A stretch of 64,000 nucleotides of DNA from Halobacillus fulvus (GTDB lineage Bacteria > Bacillota > Bacilli > Bacillales > Halobacillaceae), in assembly GCA_004078665.1 (NCBI GenBank), contig SCFO01000002.1:248001-312000 (forward strand). Direction: 5' to 3'. This document shows positions 1 through 8,982 of the stretch, piece by piece. The first letter of the stretch is position 1; each line of letters begins with the position of its first letter. A model generated the notes under the pieces. It did not search any database, was not told where the DNA came from, and worked only from the letters and a program-made list of their open reading frames with translations. A program made the position numbers and the translations under genes.

Positions 1-55
1 ACATCCGGATAAAGCCTCCAATGGTCCGATGATTGCATATATCGTGGTCGATTAG
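1..55 (+). CDS. possible 3' end of an upstream gene (partial)
   Basis: One forward frame stays open from the window edge to a TAG at 53-55, giving 17 codons that end in IAYIVVD. A bidirectional-looking terminator follows at 84-120, which would fit a convergent gene sharing it with malP. Seventeen open codons can occur by chance and no family can be recognised, so this is a weak call. Confidence 0.3.
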   Translation, partial: HPDKASNGPMIAYIVVD

Positions 56-83
56 CTATCTGATTCAAATCAATATAACATAC

Positions 84-120
84 AAAAAAAGGTGTTCCGA
101 TGAGGCGGAACACCTTTTTG
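84..120. terminator. bidirectional intrinsic terminator
   Basis: Stem AAGGTGTTCCG/CGGAACACCTT with a 6-base loop (99-106), flanked by an A-run on the left and a T-run on the right, so it can act on both strands. It lies just downstream of malP on the minus strand. Confidence 0.85.
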
Positions 121-130
121 TATTCATTCT

Positions 131-1684
131 TTACGATGCATTCTCTTTTATTAAGCGATTGATTTCGTTTTTGTAGAGATCGGAACGTCCACCGAAAATG
201 GCTTGGATGTTGTGGTCCACTTTAACGACACCGGCTGCTCCGAGGGATTTCAGCTGTTCTTCGTCAATTTTACTCACTTCATCAACTTCTACTCTTAGAC
301 GCGTAAAGCACGCATCGACGTGTTTGAGGTTTTCCTCTCCACCAAGAGCTTCCATAATCGCAACGGCGGTCTCTTTTGTTTGATTGCCTTTGCCGCCTTT
401 TTTCTTCTCGTTGAAATCTTTACGTGTGTAAAGCTTGTTGTCTTGGCCTCCGCGTCCTGGAGTGGCAAGGTCCCACTTCTTGATCGCAAAGGAGAAGGAG
501 AAGTAGTAAATCACAAAGAATACGGCACCTGCTACAAGGTTCATCCACCAGTTACCTGTTCCTGGCAAGGCGTTGACGAGAATGAAGTCGATCAGACCAG
601 ATCCTCCTGCCCAGCCGAGGTGGACATCGAGCATGTACATGACGGCGAAGGATACACCGGCAAGAAATGCGTGGAAAACGAATAGCAGAGGAGCGACGAA
701 CAAGAATGTGAATTCGATCGGCTCTGTGATTCCTGTCAAGAAGGCTGTACCTGCAGCAGCGATCAACATCCCTTTAACGACAGGTTGATTTTTCTTATCG
801 GCACGACGATACATCGCAAGCGCTGCACCCAACAGTCCGAACATGATGATTGGGAACTTACCAGCCATAAAGCGTCCAGCCGTTACTTCTACACCTTCTG
901 CAATTTGTGCAAGGAAGATATATTGGTCACCTGAAACAGCACTGCCTGCGACTTCTGCAGTACCACCAAGAGATGTCCAAAGGAATGGAGCGTACCAGAT
1001 ATGGTGTAGACCTGTCGGGATCAAAGCCCGTTCTAGGAATCCGTAAAGCCCAATGTAAAGCGGGTTTGTTGCGCCGTTGGCGATCACATTCGCCACGGAA
1101 TTGATACCGGTTTGAATCGGTGGCCATACCACCATCATTACTAAAGCAAGCAGTATGGATGTGAATACCATCGCAATACCGACAGATCGATCTCCGGCAA
1201 AGAAACCGAGTACTTCCGGTGGATCAAATTCGTGGAACTTGTTATAGACCCATACGGCCAGAAGTCCGACGACAATACCACCAAGTACACCCGTTTCAAG
1301 TGTCGGAATACCGAGAGCCATTCCATATTCGCCGCTTTCTGAAACCATTTCAGGTGTAATTCCAAGGGCGAAGGAGATGGTTTTGTTCATGATAATGTAT
1401 CCGAGTAATGCGGCTAGAGCGGCAATCCCGGACCCTCCGGTCAAACCGATCGCTACACCGATCGCGAAAATGACCGCTAAGTTATTGAAGATGCTGATTC
1501 CGATATCAGACATCCCTCTACCAATAAATTGAATAATATCATTTTGCAAAAACGTTAACGTATCCGCAAGTGGGCCTGTAAGCGCTGCGCCTAAGCCTAA
1601 TAGAATACCGGCAGCAGGAAGCAGGGCGACAGGGACCATAAGCGACTTACCGAATTTCTGTAAGCTTCCAAAGTACTTTTTCAA
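131..1684 (-). CDS. malP: PTS alpha-glucoside/maltose-type transporter EIICB
   Basis: Membrane permease of the phosphotransferase system that imports and phosphorylates a sugar. 517 aa in the order EIIC (about 1-410, ten or so membrane segments, with the family motif GITEPIEFTF) then EIIB (about 435-517) with the phospho-cysteine in DACFTRLRVEV. Size and C-B order match MalP/GlvC and related alpha-glucoside EIICB proteins. The start is a TTG at 1684 preceded by AAGGAGG with 7-base spacing; the nearby ATG is out of frame. It follows malA on the same strand with a 77-base gap, so imported maltose-6-phosphate or a similar 6-phospho-alpha-glucoside would be cut by MalA. The exact sugar is inferred from that pairing. 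No EIIA is encoded here; a glucose-type EIIA would be shared in trans. Confidence 0.85.
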   Translation of the reverse strand: MKKYFGSLQKFGKSLMVPVALLPAAGILLGLGAALTGPLADTLTFLQNDIIQFIGRGMSDIGISIFNNLAVIFAIGVAIGLTGGSGIAALAALLGYIIMNKTISFALGITPEMVSESGEYGMALGIPTLETGVLGGIVVGLLAVWVYNKFHEFDPPEVLGFFAGDRSVGIAMVFTSILLALVMMVVWPPIQTGINSVANVIANGATNPLYIGLYGFLERALIPTGLHHIWYAPFLWTSLGGTAEVAGSAVSGDQYIFLAQIAEGVEVTAGRFMAGKFPIIMFGLLGAALAMYRRADKKNQPVVKGMLIAAAGTAFLTGITEPIEFTFLFVAPLLFVFHAFLAGVSFAVMYMLDVHLGWAGGSGLIDFILVNALPGTGNWWMNLVAGAVFFVIYYFSFSFAIKKWDLATPGRGGQDNKLYTRKDFNEKKKGGKGNQTKETAVAIMEALGGEENLKHVDACFTRLRVEVDEVSKIDEEQLKSLGAAGVVKVDHNIQAIFGGRSDLYKNEINRLIKENAS

Positions 1685-1702
1685 GATTCATCCTCCTTTT
1701 TA

Positions 1703-1716
1703 AGGAAACGCTTTCG
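1703..1716. promoter_or_regulatory. cre-like site upstream of malP
   Basis: AGGAAACGCTTTCG matches the cre consensus TGWAARCGYTWNCW at 11 of 14 positions and keeps the AAACGCTTTC core. It sits between malA and malP, so CcpA could act on an internal promoter or as a roadblock. Weaker than the site at 3184. Confidence 0.4.
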
Positions 1717-1761
1717 TTAAAAGTAGTGAGGAGACCCGGACAGGATGCCCGGGCTCACTGG

Positions 1762-3114
1762 TTATTTGCTTGTGACAAGTTGCTTGTTCTGGTGAAGTTC
1801 CGGCCAGAACTCTTTGTTGGCATCGATCATATCATCAAGGATCTTACGGGCACGTGGAGCATCAACTACTGTACGGTTCAATGTCAGTGCCTGCAAGGCT
1901 TTTTCATAGCTGTTTTCGTAATAAGCATCAACGACTAGCTTCTCATAAGCAAGCTGTCCTTCGATCAGTCCTTTGTAGAACGTGCTGATGTGTCCGACAG
2001 AGAATGGTTTTGGACCGCGGTTTGTAATCACGGATGGTACTTCCACCATCGCATCATCCGGCAGGTTCGCAATCGTGCCGTTGTTTTCTACCATGACGAT
2101 GAAGATATCTCCGTTGTTGTATGCCATGGAAGCGGCTACACGAATCATATAGCGGCCGTGGATATCGACTTCTAGTTCGACATTTTCAGTCGTCCCATCC
2201 GCGATGATTTGATCTGCAAGTGTGTGAACGCGCTTTTCACGTCCGTTGATGACCTGACGGGCACGGGTATTGTTTTCGTCCTCTTTTTCAACCATTTGGC
2301 TAGGGTAGAGGTAATACTGTAAATACGTGTTCGGCAAGTACTCAGGGAAGTCTGTGACCATTTGCTCTACTTGTTTGAATGTCTTGATCCAAGAAGGGTC
2401 GTTCGCGATTTCGGCATCTTCCGGAATGAAGCCATCTTCTGTAATTGCTCGCTTAATGGTATCCGTGTGATCGTTACCATCTTTATCAAGAATCTTCGTA
2501 AACCATCCGAAGTGGTTCAGACCGAAGTATTCAGGTACAAGGTCGAATACGTCTTTTCCAAGAATTCCAGCATAGCTGACCATGATGGCAGCTGGCATAT
2601 CGCAAATGTTCAGAAGCTTCTTATCTTCAGGGAATTCGCGACGTAGTGCTTCAGCAACGATGGCAGCAGGATTCGTATAGTTTAGAATCCATGCTTCCGG
2701 AGAGTACTTGCGAATGTCGTTGACAAGCTCGATCATATCACCGATGGAGCGTAAGCCGTAAGCCATACCACCAGGTCCGCATGTTTCCTGTCCGACGGCA
2801 CCATGACGAAGTGGGATCTGCTCATCTTGTTCGCGCATCGCAAGTCCGCCTGTACGGATTTGTACGAATACGAAATCGGCGTCTGTCAGTGCTTCTTCTT
2901 TATCCGTCGTATAATGGAAGCTTTCAAGCTCTGGATATTTTTCGCGCAGAATGATTTCAGAAGCTTTTGCGATTTTCTCCTGACGATCCGCGTTCGTGTC
3001 ATAGAAAGTAATCGATTTCAAAGGGAACTGTTCTTTTTCTGCTACTAGGCTCATGATCATTCCGATGGTATAGGTGCTTCCGCCACCGACCACCACTAAG
3101 TTTTGTTTTTTCAT
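1762..3114 (-). CDS. malA: 6-phospho-alpha-glucosidase, glycoside hydrolase family 4
   Basis: 450-aa GH4 enzyme, which uses NAD+ and a divalent metal to hydrolyse 6-phospho-alpha-glucosides such as maltose-6-phosphate in the cytoplasm. Visible features are the N-terminal dinucleotide motif VVGGGSTYT, the metal-ligand cysteine in NICDMP (the CDMP form is typical of alpha- rather than beta-specific members) and the histidine in LNHFGW. Length is normal for MalA/GlvA (about 440-450). ATG at 3114 has AGGAGGTC just upstream. It is the first gene of malA-malP and is divergent from a GntR regulator, with a promoter, palindrome and cre in the shared gap. Confidence 0.9.
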   Translation of the reverse strand: MKKQNLVVVGGGSTYTIGMIMSLVAEKEQFPLKSITFYDTNADRQEKIAKASEIILREKYPELESFHYTTDKEEALTDADFVFVQIRTGGLAMREQDEQIPLRHGAVGQETCGPGGMAYGLRSIGDMIELVNDIRKYSPEAWILNYTNPAAIVAEALRREFPEDKKLLNICDMPAAIMVSYAGILGKDVFDLVPEYFGLNHFGWFTKILDKDGNDHTDTIKRAITEDGFIPEDAEIANDPSWIKTFKQVEQMVTDFPEYLPNTYLQYYLYPSQMVEKEDENNTRARQVINGREKRVHTLADQIIADGTTENVELEVDIHGRYMIRVAASMAYNNGDIFIVMVENNGTIANLPDDAMVEVPSVITNRGPKPFSVGHISTFYKGLIEGQLAYEKLVVDAYYENSYEKALQALTLNRTVVDAPRARKILDDMIDANKEFWPELHQNKQLVTSK

Positions 3115-3145
3115 ATTGAAGACCTCCTAAAAGGTATTTAATTTG

Positions 3146-3197
3146 TATTAAGAATAACTTAATATGAATATAATACATATTTGTGAAAGCGTCAACA
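3146..3197 (-). promoter_or_regulatory. malA promoter with GntR-type operator and cre
   Basis: On the minus strand, TTGACG (3195-3190), a 17-base spacer and TATATT (3172-3167) form a sigma-A promoter reading into malA. The palindrome TATTAAG-AATAA-CTTAATA (3146-3164) lies just after the -10, over the expected transcription start, and is a good operator candidate for the divergent GntR protein. TGAAAGCGTCAACA (3184-3197) matches the cre consensus at 13 of 14 positions and overlaps the -35. The layout predicts induction by substrate and glucose repression. Confidence 0.75.
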
Positions 3198-3264
3198 TTT
3201 TGTATCGAATTTTTTTGTTTTTTTCGTTATAATGGGTCTATCGACTTGGACAGGAGGAAAAATG

Positions 3265-3975
3265 ATGGCAGCACCTTTATATAGAAGGATTGCACAAAAA
3301 ATTAAACAGGAAATTGAGAATGGCCATTGGCAAGCTGGTGAGGCCATTCCGACTGAACTCCACCTGTCTGAACAGTACGGAGCTTCAAGAGTCACAGTTA
3401 GGCAGGCGATCAAAGTTCTCGTCAATGAAGGTCTTCTTGAAAAAGTGCAGGGTAGTGGCACGTACGTAAAAGAACAGAAAATTGAACATAATATCTTTGA
3501 GCTTGTCAGCTTTACGGAAGAGATGCGGAGCCTGAACAAAGAGCCGGTCAATCGTGTCCTAGACTTTCAACTGATCGAACCGACAGACCATGTCCGGAGG
3601 ATGCTTCGTCTTTCAGAAGGGGAAAAAGTTTTCTATGTACGGAGACAGAGAGTAGTGGATGATATTCCTTACGTTTTGGAAGACACCTATCTTCCGGTCT
3701 CTTTATTTCCTAACCTGTCGTACGGAATCATGACAGGGTCTAAATACGACTATATTGAAAAAGAAGTCGGAATGAAAATCAAGGACAGCTTTCAGGAAGT
3801 GATCCCGATTTTACCAGATCAGAATATCGCCGAGGCGCTTACCGTAGAAGAGGGGACACCGATTCTAAAAATCCAGTCCTATAGCGTATTTGAAGATGGA
3901 ACCGTCTTCGAATATAGCGAAAACCACTTCAAAAGCGACGAATACAAATTCACCCTCCGCGCCTCCCGCCCGTAA
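3265..3975 (+). CDS. GntR/HutC-family transcriptional regulator (UTRA domain)
   Basis: 236-aa DNA-binding protein with a winged helix at about 1-70 (LSEQYGASRVTVRQAIKVL, with the GSGTYV wing) and a UTRA ligand domain at about 85-232. It probably represses the divergent malA-malP genes and responds to a sugar phosphate, by analogy with other PTS-linked UTRA regulators. Two adjacent ATGs at 3262 and 3265 both follow AGGAGG (3252-3257); 3265 has the better 7-base spacing. Bacillus subtilis uses an RpiR-type regulator for the equivalent genes, so this is a different control solution. The link to malA is inferred from position and the palindrome at 3146. Confidence 0.8.
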   Translation: MAAPLYRRIAQKIKQEIENGHWQAGEAIPTELHLSEQYGASRVTVRQAIKVLVNEGLLEKVQGSGTYVKEQKIEHNIFELVSFTEEMRSLNKEPVNRVLDFQLIEPTDHVRRMLRLSEGEKVFYVRRQRVVDDIPYVLEDTYLPVSLFPNLSYGIMTGSKYDYIEKEVGMKIKDSFQEVIPILPDQNIAEALTVEEGTPILKIQSYSVFEDGTVFEYSENHFKSDEYKFTLRASRP

Positions 3976-4088
3976 AGGGTTTATGTAGTGAAATTTATAA
4001 TATTCTATGTGATAGTAAAAAAGGATAAGGTTCATTTGTGGGATGAGTTCGCTATTTAGGAAGTAAAGAAATGAATTTTATGTTGGGA

Positions 4089-4253
4089 TTTCCGTTATTC
4101 TTTTTATGTAAGAAGGTTCGGGAAATCGCGAGACTCCTGTGGGAAAGCGGGATAGGTGAGACCCCGGAAGACGTAGTCTGAGGAGGCTCAGCGCACGCCC
4201 ACGGAAAGGGAGTGATTTCCCGAACCTTCAAACCCAATATTGAGTAACGGAAA
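4089..4253 (+). repeat. nested inverted repeat element, copy A (plus orientation)
   Basis: 165-bp intergenic element. Outer arms TTTCCGTTA (4089-4097) and TAACGGAAA (4245-4253); inner arms are a perfect 16-bp pair GAAGGTTCGGGAAATC (4112-4127) and its complement (4214-4229). Between them is a G-rich core with CGAGACTCCTGTGGG and CCCACGGAAAGGGAG. Five more copies and a remnant lie in this window. It fills most of the 347-bp gap between the GntR gene and the ABC operon; I see no gene in that gap. Confidence 0.85.
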
Positions 4254-4266
4254 TTTTGGACACACG

Positions 4267-4298
4267 AAAAAAGGAAACCCACACTGGTTTCCTTTTTT
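4267..4298. terminator. bidirectional intrinsic terminator
   Basis: Stem AAAAAAGGAAACC/GGTTTCCTTTTTT with a 6-base loop. It ends the minus-strand ABC operon at 4323 and could also stop plus-strand readthrough from the GntR gene. Confidence 0.85.
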
Positions 4299-4322
4299 CA
4301 TGTATTCAAATAGGAGAGTTCG

Positions 4323-5150
4323 TCATTCTTTTACCGCACCAGAAGTCAAACCGGAAACAATACGACGCTGGAAGATCAGTACCATAATAACCAGCGGAAC
4401 GGTTACAACGACGGTAGCCGCGGAAATCTCACCCCAAGGAATCGTGTACTGGCCTTGGAACATCCCGATCCCGACCGGAACCGTCTTGTGACTCTCGGCG
4501 GTGTTAATCGTCAAGGCAAACAGGAATTCGTTCCAAGCGGCGATGAAAACAAGGATTGCCGTTGTAAAAATACCGGGAACAGCAAGAGGGAGAATGATCT
4601 TGAAATACGTTTGCATCATAGAAGCCCCGTCCATTTTTGCCGATTCTTCCAAATCAAACGGAATCTTACGGAAGAACGTCACCAACAGCCAAATCGATAG
4701 AGGTAATGCGAACGTTGTATAAGGGATGATCAGCCCTAGATAGCTGTTCGTTAGTCCTAGGTTTCTCAAGAAAATGTAAATCGGTGAAATCGTCGCGATT
4801 TGTGGGAACATCGAAACCGATAGAACGACTCCAAGAATAATAGACTTTCCACGGAAACGTAGACGAGCAATCGCGTAAGCGGCAAAAGCAGCTACGAAAA
4901 CAGTATAAACGGTGGTAATCGTCGATACGACAAGACTGTTCCATAGGTATAAATGGAAAGGTCTGATCGTAAAGACAGAAATGTAACTTTGAATCGTCGG
5001 GTTACTTGTGAACCAGTTGAATGCCTCTGGGCCGAACAGCTCGGATAATGGTTTAACGGAGCTTAATAGAATCCAGAGGAATGGAAACATGATGACAAAT
5101 ACAAAGATGATGAGAAAGAAGTAAAAGCCTACTCCTGCTTTTTTCTGCAT
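4323..5150 (-). CDS. sugar ABC transporter permease, MalG/LacG type
   Basis: 275-aa inner membrane permease with six predicted membrane segments and the cytoplasmic EAA loop ESAKMDGASMMQTYFKI followed by ILPLAVPG, which docks the ATPase. It partners the permease encoded 16 bases upstream. It is the last gene of lacI-binding protein-permease-permease, all on the minus strand. No ATPase gene is present, so a shared MsmX/MsmK-type ATPase elsewhere is likely, as for many Bacillus sugar importers. Confidence 0.88.
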   Translation of the reverse strand: MQKKAGVGFYFFLIIFVFVIMFPFLWILLSSVKPLSELFGPEAFNWFTSNPTIQSYISVFTIRPFHLYLWNSLVVSTITTVYTVFVAAFAAYAIARLRFRGKSIILGVVLSVSMFPQIATISPIYIFLRNLGLTNSYLGLIIPYTTFALPLSIWLLVTFFRKIPFDLEESAKMDGASMMQTYFKIILPLAVPGIFTTAILVFIAAWNEFLFALTINTAESHKTVPVGIGMFQGQYTIPWGEISAATVVVTVPLVIMVLIFQRRIVSGLTSGAVKE

Positions 5151-5166
5151 CTATTCATTCCCTCCT

Positions 5167-6486
5167 TTATTTTTTCACTCCGTCACCGAGTAAATCGGAT
5201 CCAAGGAACTTAATGTAAATCGTTGAGATGATCGCCACACAGATGAAGACAATGACAGCAAGGGCTGAACCTTCCCCGAAGTTCGTCTGTGTGAACATGA
5301 CCTTATAAGCCAGTAACGATATGACTTCCGTGGAGTTCGCAGGTCCACCGCCTGTTAATACAAAGATCAAGTCGAATACACGGAAAGCATCCAGTGTACG
5401 GAATAAAAGGGCAACCAGGATACTTGATTTAATTAGGGGAAGCGTGATCGTAATGAACTGCTTCCATTTATTCGCCCCGTCAATCGATGCCGCTTCATAT
5501 AAAGATGAAGGGATCGTCTGTAGACCGGCGAGTAATAAAAGAGCCATGTAAGGAGTCGTTTTCCAGACGTCCGTCAAAATGACAGAGGCCATGGCGCCAA
5601 CAGGGGTCGTCAGCAGGACACTCATGCTGTCTATGATGCCGATATCTGCAAAGAACTTAGCGATAATTCCGTTTTGGCCATCGTAAAGGTATTTCCACAT
5701 TAAAGCGGAAACGGCTGTCGGAATTGCCCACGGAATCAGAATCGATGCCCGGACGATCCCACGACCGAAGAAGGCTTTGTTGATCAATAAGGCAATTCCC
5801 ATACCTAATACAAGCTCAAAGCCGACAGAAACGACCGTAAACACCATTGTGTTCCCTAATGATTTCCAGAGCCTGGAATCTGTCAGGTTGTTAGAATAGT
5901 GCTCGAATCCGATGAAGTTCGGTTCTATAATACTGTCATTGAGACCGCTTGCTAGACCGGTGAGGCGGCGAGCGTTTTCAAGAGCGTCTTGGCTTTCTAA
6001 TTCGACTAATCGACTTTCCACCTGACCGAAGGTTTCTTCGAATTCCTCTCCGAACGATCCATCGATTTCAACGAATTTCAGCTCGCTACTAGGTACTTCA
6101 TAATTAAATAGAATCTCATTTACTTCATTGTACCGTTCTTCAATACCATCTTTCTGAAGAAGTTCTTCATCGTAGTTTTCGATATTTTGTTTAATATCTT
6201 CTAGCTCTTCACTGACTTCTGGCGGAGCGACTTCGATTTCGTTATCCAAAGCAGTCAGTAAGAAGGGCTGGTTATTTAAGTATCTTTCTAAATCTAGACT
6301 ATAATCCATATGAATGCTTGATTTGGTCGGGTCATTGAGTCGGTAATCGAACATACTGAAGTAAAAAGACTGGATAACTGGCCAAATGGCGATAGCCAGG
6401 ATCAAAAGTAAGGACGGAGCTATCAAAATATAACCAAGTTTTCTTTCGCGTTTCAGTGAGTCACTTAAGCCCTTTTTCTTAGCCAC
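5167..6486 (-). CDS. sugar ABC transporter permease, MalF type with enlarged external loop
   Basis: 439-aa permease, longer than the usual 290-310 aa. After the first membrane segment (about 17-40) there is a strongly acidic region of about 150 residues (about 45-195) before the typical core. The core carries the EAA motif YEAASIDGANKWKQF near the C-terminal third. The extra region corresponds in position to the P2 loop of MalF, which contacts the binding protein, so it may play that role; its sequence is not one I recognise. The gene starts with ATG at 6486 after AGGAGGAATG. Confidence 0.85.
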   Translation of the reverse strand: MAKKKGLSDSLKRERKLGYILIAPSLLLILAIAIWPVIQSFYFSMFDYRLNDPTKSSIHMDYSLDLERYLNNQPFLLTALDNEIEVAPPEVSEELEDIKQNIENYDEELLQKDGIEERYNEVNEILFNYEVPSSELKFVEIDGSFGEEFEETFGQVESRLVELESQDALENARRLTGLASGLNDSIIEPNFIGFEHYSNNLTDSRLWKSLGNTMVFTVVSVGFELVLGMGIALLINKAFFGRGIVRASILIPWAIPTAVSALMWKYLYDGQNGIIAKFFADIGIIDSMSVLLTTPVGAMASVILTDVWKTTPYMALLLLAGLQTIPSSLYEAASIDGANKWKQFITITLPLIKSSILVALLFRTLDAFRVFDLIFVLTGGGPANSTEVISLLAYKVMFTQTNFGEGSALAVIVFICVAIISTIYIKFLGSDLLGDGVKK

Positions 6487-6517
6487 AAATCATTCCTCCT
6501 TTTGCTTGAAAAGGGGA

Positions 6518-6549
6518 TTCAGCCTTCAGGTCTCGACCTGAAGGCTGAA
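6518..6549 (-). other. perfect 15-bp hairpin between binding-protein and permease genes
   Basis: TTCAGCCTTCAGGTC and its exact complement are separated by only two bases (6518-6532 and 6535-6549). There is no T-run, so it is better read as an mRNA processing or stability element than a terminator. It would protect the 3' end of the highly expressed binding-protein message, as the malE-malF intercistronic repeat does in enterics. Confidence 0.75.
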
Positions 6550-6566
6550 CCTTAGAGTGTTTCTAC

Positions 6567-7904
6567 TTATTGCATAACCTGATTCAGTTCTTCTTCCATT
6601 GCTGCTACAGCTTCTTCTGGTGTCACTTCACCAGCGATTGCTCTAGAAACGTTGATTTGAATAACTTCAGATACTTCAGGGTAGTTCGGTGCTACTGGAC
6701 GGGATACAGCAGACTCAAGAGCGTTCTGGAATCCTTCTTCCTGGAAGAATGGGTTCGCTTCAAGAATCTCTTCGTCTTCAAATAGTTCTGGAAGTGTTGG
6801 AGCTAGACCGCCGTAGATTGCTGAGATCTTTTGTCCTTCAGGTCCTGTCATGAACTTAAGGAATTCCCAAGCCTCTTCTTTATTTTCAGAATAAGCGTTG
6901 ATCGCAGTCATCCATCCACCAAGAGCAGCAGCGCTTCCAGCGTCACCTTCAGGAAGTGGAGCGACACCTACGTTGCCGACGATTTCAGATTCGTTTTCGT
7001 CGTTCGCAAGGTTCCATTGGTAAGGCCAGTTACGGATATATGGAGACTGTCCTTCGATGAACGCTGTATGGGATTCAACTTCTGTAAATGTGTTGATGTT
7101 TCCAGGGACATAATCAGACTGTGCAATTTCAACAAGTTTCGCAATACCTTTTACAGTTTCAGGAGTATTTACGGCAACGTCCCCGTTTTCATCAAGGATC
7201 TGTCCACCGTAAGCTGCGATGAATTCGACAGCGTTACATACTAGACCTTCATACTGCTTCGCTTGCATAAGGTAACCGAACTCTGTTCCACCTTCTCCTT
7301 GTAAAGTAGAAGCGGATTCAGCTAGCTCGTCCCATGTTTGAGGAACTTCATCTTCGCCTACTAGATCTGTGCGGTAGAACAACATTCCAGCATCGATAAA
7401 CTTAGGCATTGCCCACTGTTTACCATTGAACTGTGCAGCAGATAGAGCTCCTTGGTTATAGTCGCCAGTTTCAATGCCATCACGCTGAATGAAACGGTCA
7501 AGGTCTAAAACATAACCAGCTTGAGCAAATTCAGCCGGCCAGATTACATCAAGGTCCATGACGTCGATTTCAGGAGATTCCGCATTTAACATCGTCACGT
7601 AAGCATCGTGCTGTTGCCCTGTATCTGAAGGCATTTCACGGAATGATACGTTAATATTAGGGTTTGCTTCATTAAAGGCTTTTACAATTTCTTCTGTAGC
7701 TTGAGTAGAGTCTTGTCCACGAGCATATACGAGTTCTACAACTTCTCCATCACCTTCAGATGCTTCTTCACCGCTATCACCGCTTGTTGCTTCGCCGCTA
7801 TCGCCACCAGTATCTTCACTAGCGCCATCGTCGCCTCCACTACAAGCCGCAAGCGCGACAACTAATACCATGAGAAGAGCCAATAACCAATGCTTTGCTT
7901 TCAT
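6567..7904 (-). CDS. extracellular sugar-binding lipoprotein of ABC importer
   Basis: 445-aa family-1 solute-binding protein. A lipoprotein signal (LVVALAAC, Cys at about 21) is followed by a low-complexity linker rich in Ser, Gly, Glu and Asp (about 22-55), then the two-lobed binding domain. The mature protein is strongly acidic, fitting a salt-adapted cell surface. It lies 29 bases after lacI and ahead of two permeases. Ligand unknown: probably a mono- or oligosaccharide; no hydrolase in the operon points to a particular one. Confidence 0.87.
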   Translation of the reverse strand: MKAKHWLLALLMVLVVALAACSGGDDGASEDTGGDSGEATSGDSGEEASEGDGEVVELVYARGQDSTQATEEIVKAFNEANPNINVSFREMPSDTGQQHDAYVTMLNAESPEIDVMDLDVIWPAEFAQAGYVLDLDRFIQRDGIETGDYNQGALSAAQFNGKQWAMPKFIDAGMLFYRTDLVGEDEVPQTWDELAESASTLQGEGGTEFGYLMQAKQYEGLVCNAVEFIAAYGGQILDENGDVAVNTPETVKGIAKLVEIAQSDYVPGNINTFTEVESHTAFIEGQSPYIRNWPYQWNLANDENESEIVGNVGVAPLPEGDAGSAAALGGWMTAINAYSENKEEAWEFLKFMTGPEGQKISAIYGGLAPTLPELFEDEEILEANPFFQEEGFQNALESAVSRPVAPNYPEVSEVIQINVSRAIAGEVTPEEAVAAMEEELNQVMQ

Positions 7905-7933
7905 TACATAACCTCCCAGTTATTGTATAAAAT

Positions 7934-8950
7934 TTATTCCACAGCACGTAACGGACCTCCGACAGTGGATTCCCTGATGATGAGCTCTAATGGAAGTTCA
8001 TAACGTTCTTTGCGTGGTTGTTCCTGTGATTTGATTTTCTCGACAATGACATTCACCGACTTTTGTGCCATCATTTGAATCGGCTGTTCGACTGTCGAGA
8101 TTTTAGGGTCTGTAATTTTGGAGATGACTTGATTGTCAAAGCCAATGACCGCTAACTCGTTCGGAACATGGACACCGTATTCTTTTGCTCCTGTGATGAT
8201 GCCAGCCGCCACTTCGTCACTTCCCGTGAATACAGCTGTTGGCGGATCCTTCATCTCATGGATCTGTTTGAATACTTCCATTCCATTTTCGATGGTATAG
8301 GCTTGATAAAACCCATAACGTTCGTCAAAAGTCAGACCGTGTTCCTTAAGAGCTTTATTAAACCCGATTTTACGATGATGGGCGACCATGCTCTTAAAAC
8401 CCCCACAACAATAAGCAATCCTACGGTGTCCCTGTCTGATCAAATGCTTCGTTGCGATATAACCGCCATGGATCTGGTCCAGTTTGACAATCGGAACTTC
8501 AGCATTTACATCAAATTCATTGCACATGATCAACGGGCCGTAGGATAAATATTCTGTGATGGTTTCCCACTTGTTTTCAAGTGAGGCTAAGATGATTCCA
8601 TCGACTTGCTTCGTCTTTAACAGTTCCAAATGACCCAGCTCTGTTTCCTCTGAGTACATGGTCTGGCAAATCAAAAGCTGAAAGCCGTGCTGGTTTGCTG
8701 CCACTTCGATCGACTCGACTAACTGTCCGAAAAAAGGGTTCATCAGTCGAGGCACGATGACAGCGATCATCCTGGTTCGTTTGTTACGTAAGCTTCTCGC
8801 GGACGAATTCGGAACGTAGCCTAATTCTTCCATGGCTTCGTACACTTTTTTCTTCTTGGCCGGAGAAACGTGGGGATAATGATTGATGACACGTGATACG
8901 GTCGACTTTGATAATCCAGCCAACTCGGCTACATCATCGATGGTTACCAC
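7934..8950 (-). CDS. LacI-family transcriptional regulator
   Basis: 338-aa repressor: helix-turn-helix at 1-25 (VTIDDVAELAGLSKSTVSRV), hinge helix ARSLRN, and a periplasmic-binding-like sensor domain to the end. I chose GTG at 8950 because GGGGGAGGAGG lies 7 bases upstream and the product then begins exactly at the usual LacI N-terminus; an upstream start at 8998 would lie inside the operator at 8983-8998. It is the first gene of the ABC operon, so it probably autoregulates through the two operators upstream. Confidence 0.88.
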   Translation of the reverse strand: MVTIDDVAELAGLSKSTVSRVINHYPHVSPAKKKKVYEAMEELGYVPNSSARSLRNKRTRMIAVIVPRLMNPFFGQLVESIEVAANQHGFQLLICQTMYSEETELGHLELLKTKQVDGIILASLENKWETITEYLSYGPLIMCNEFDVNAEVPIVKLDQIHGGYIATKHLIRQGHRRIAYCCGGFKSMVAHHRKIGFNKALKEHGLTFDERYGFYQAYTIENGMEVFKQIHEMKDPPTAVFTGSDEVAAGIITGAKEYGVHVPNELAVIGFDNQVISKITDPKISTVEQPIQMMAQKSVNVIVEKIKSQEQPRKERYELPLELIIRESTVGGPLRAVE

Positions 8951-8982
8951 TACCAAACCTCCTCCCCCTAGAATCAGCATTA

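Noticed and set aside
320-685. 121-codon plus-strand frame
   Set aside because: Lies antisense within malP and has no family features.
4089-4253. Nested inverted repeat as a plain transcription terminator
   Set aside because: No T-run follows the stems, true terminators lie separately nearby (for example 4267), and the same element recurs in both orientations regardless of gene direction.
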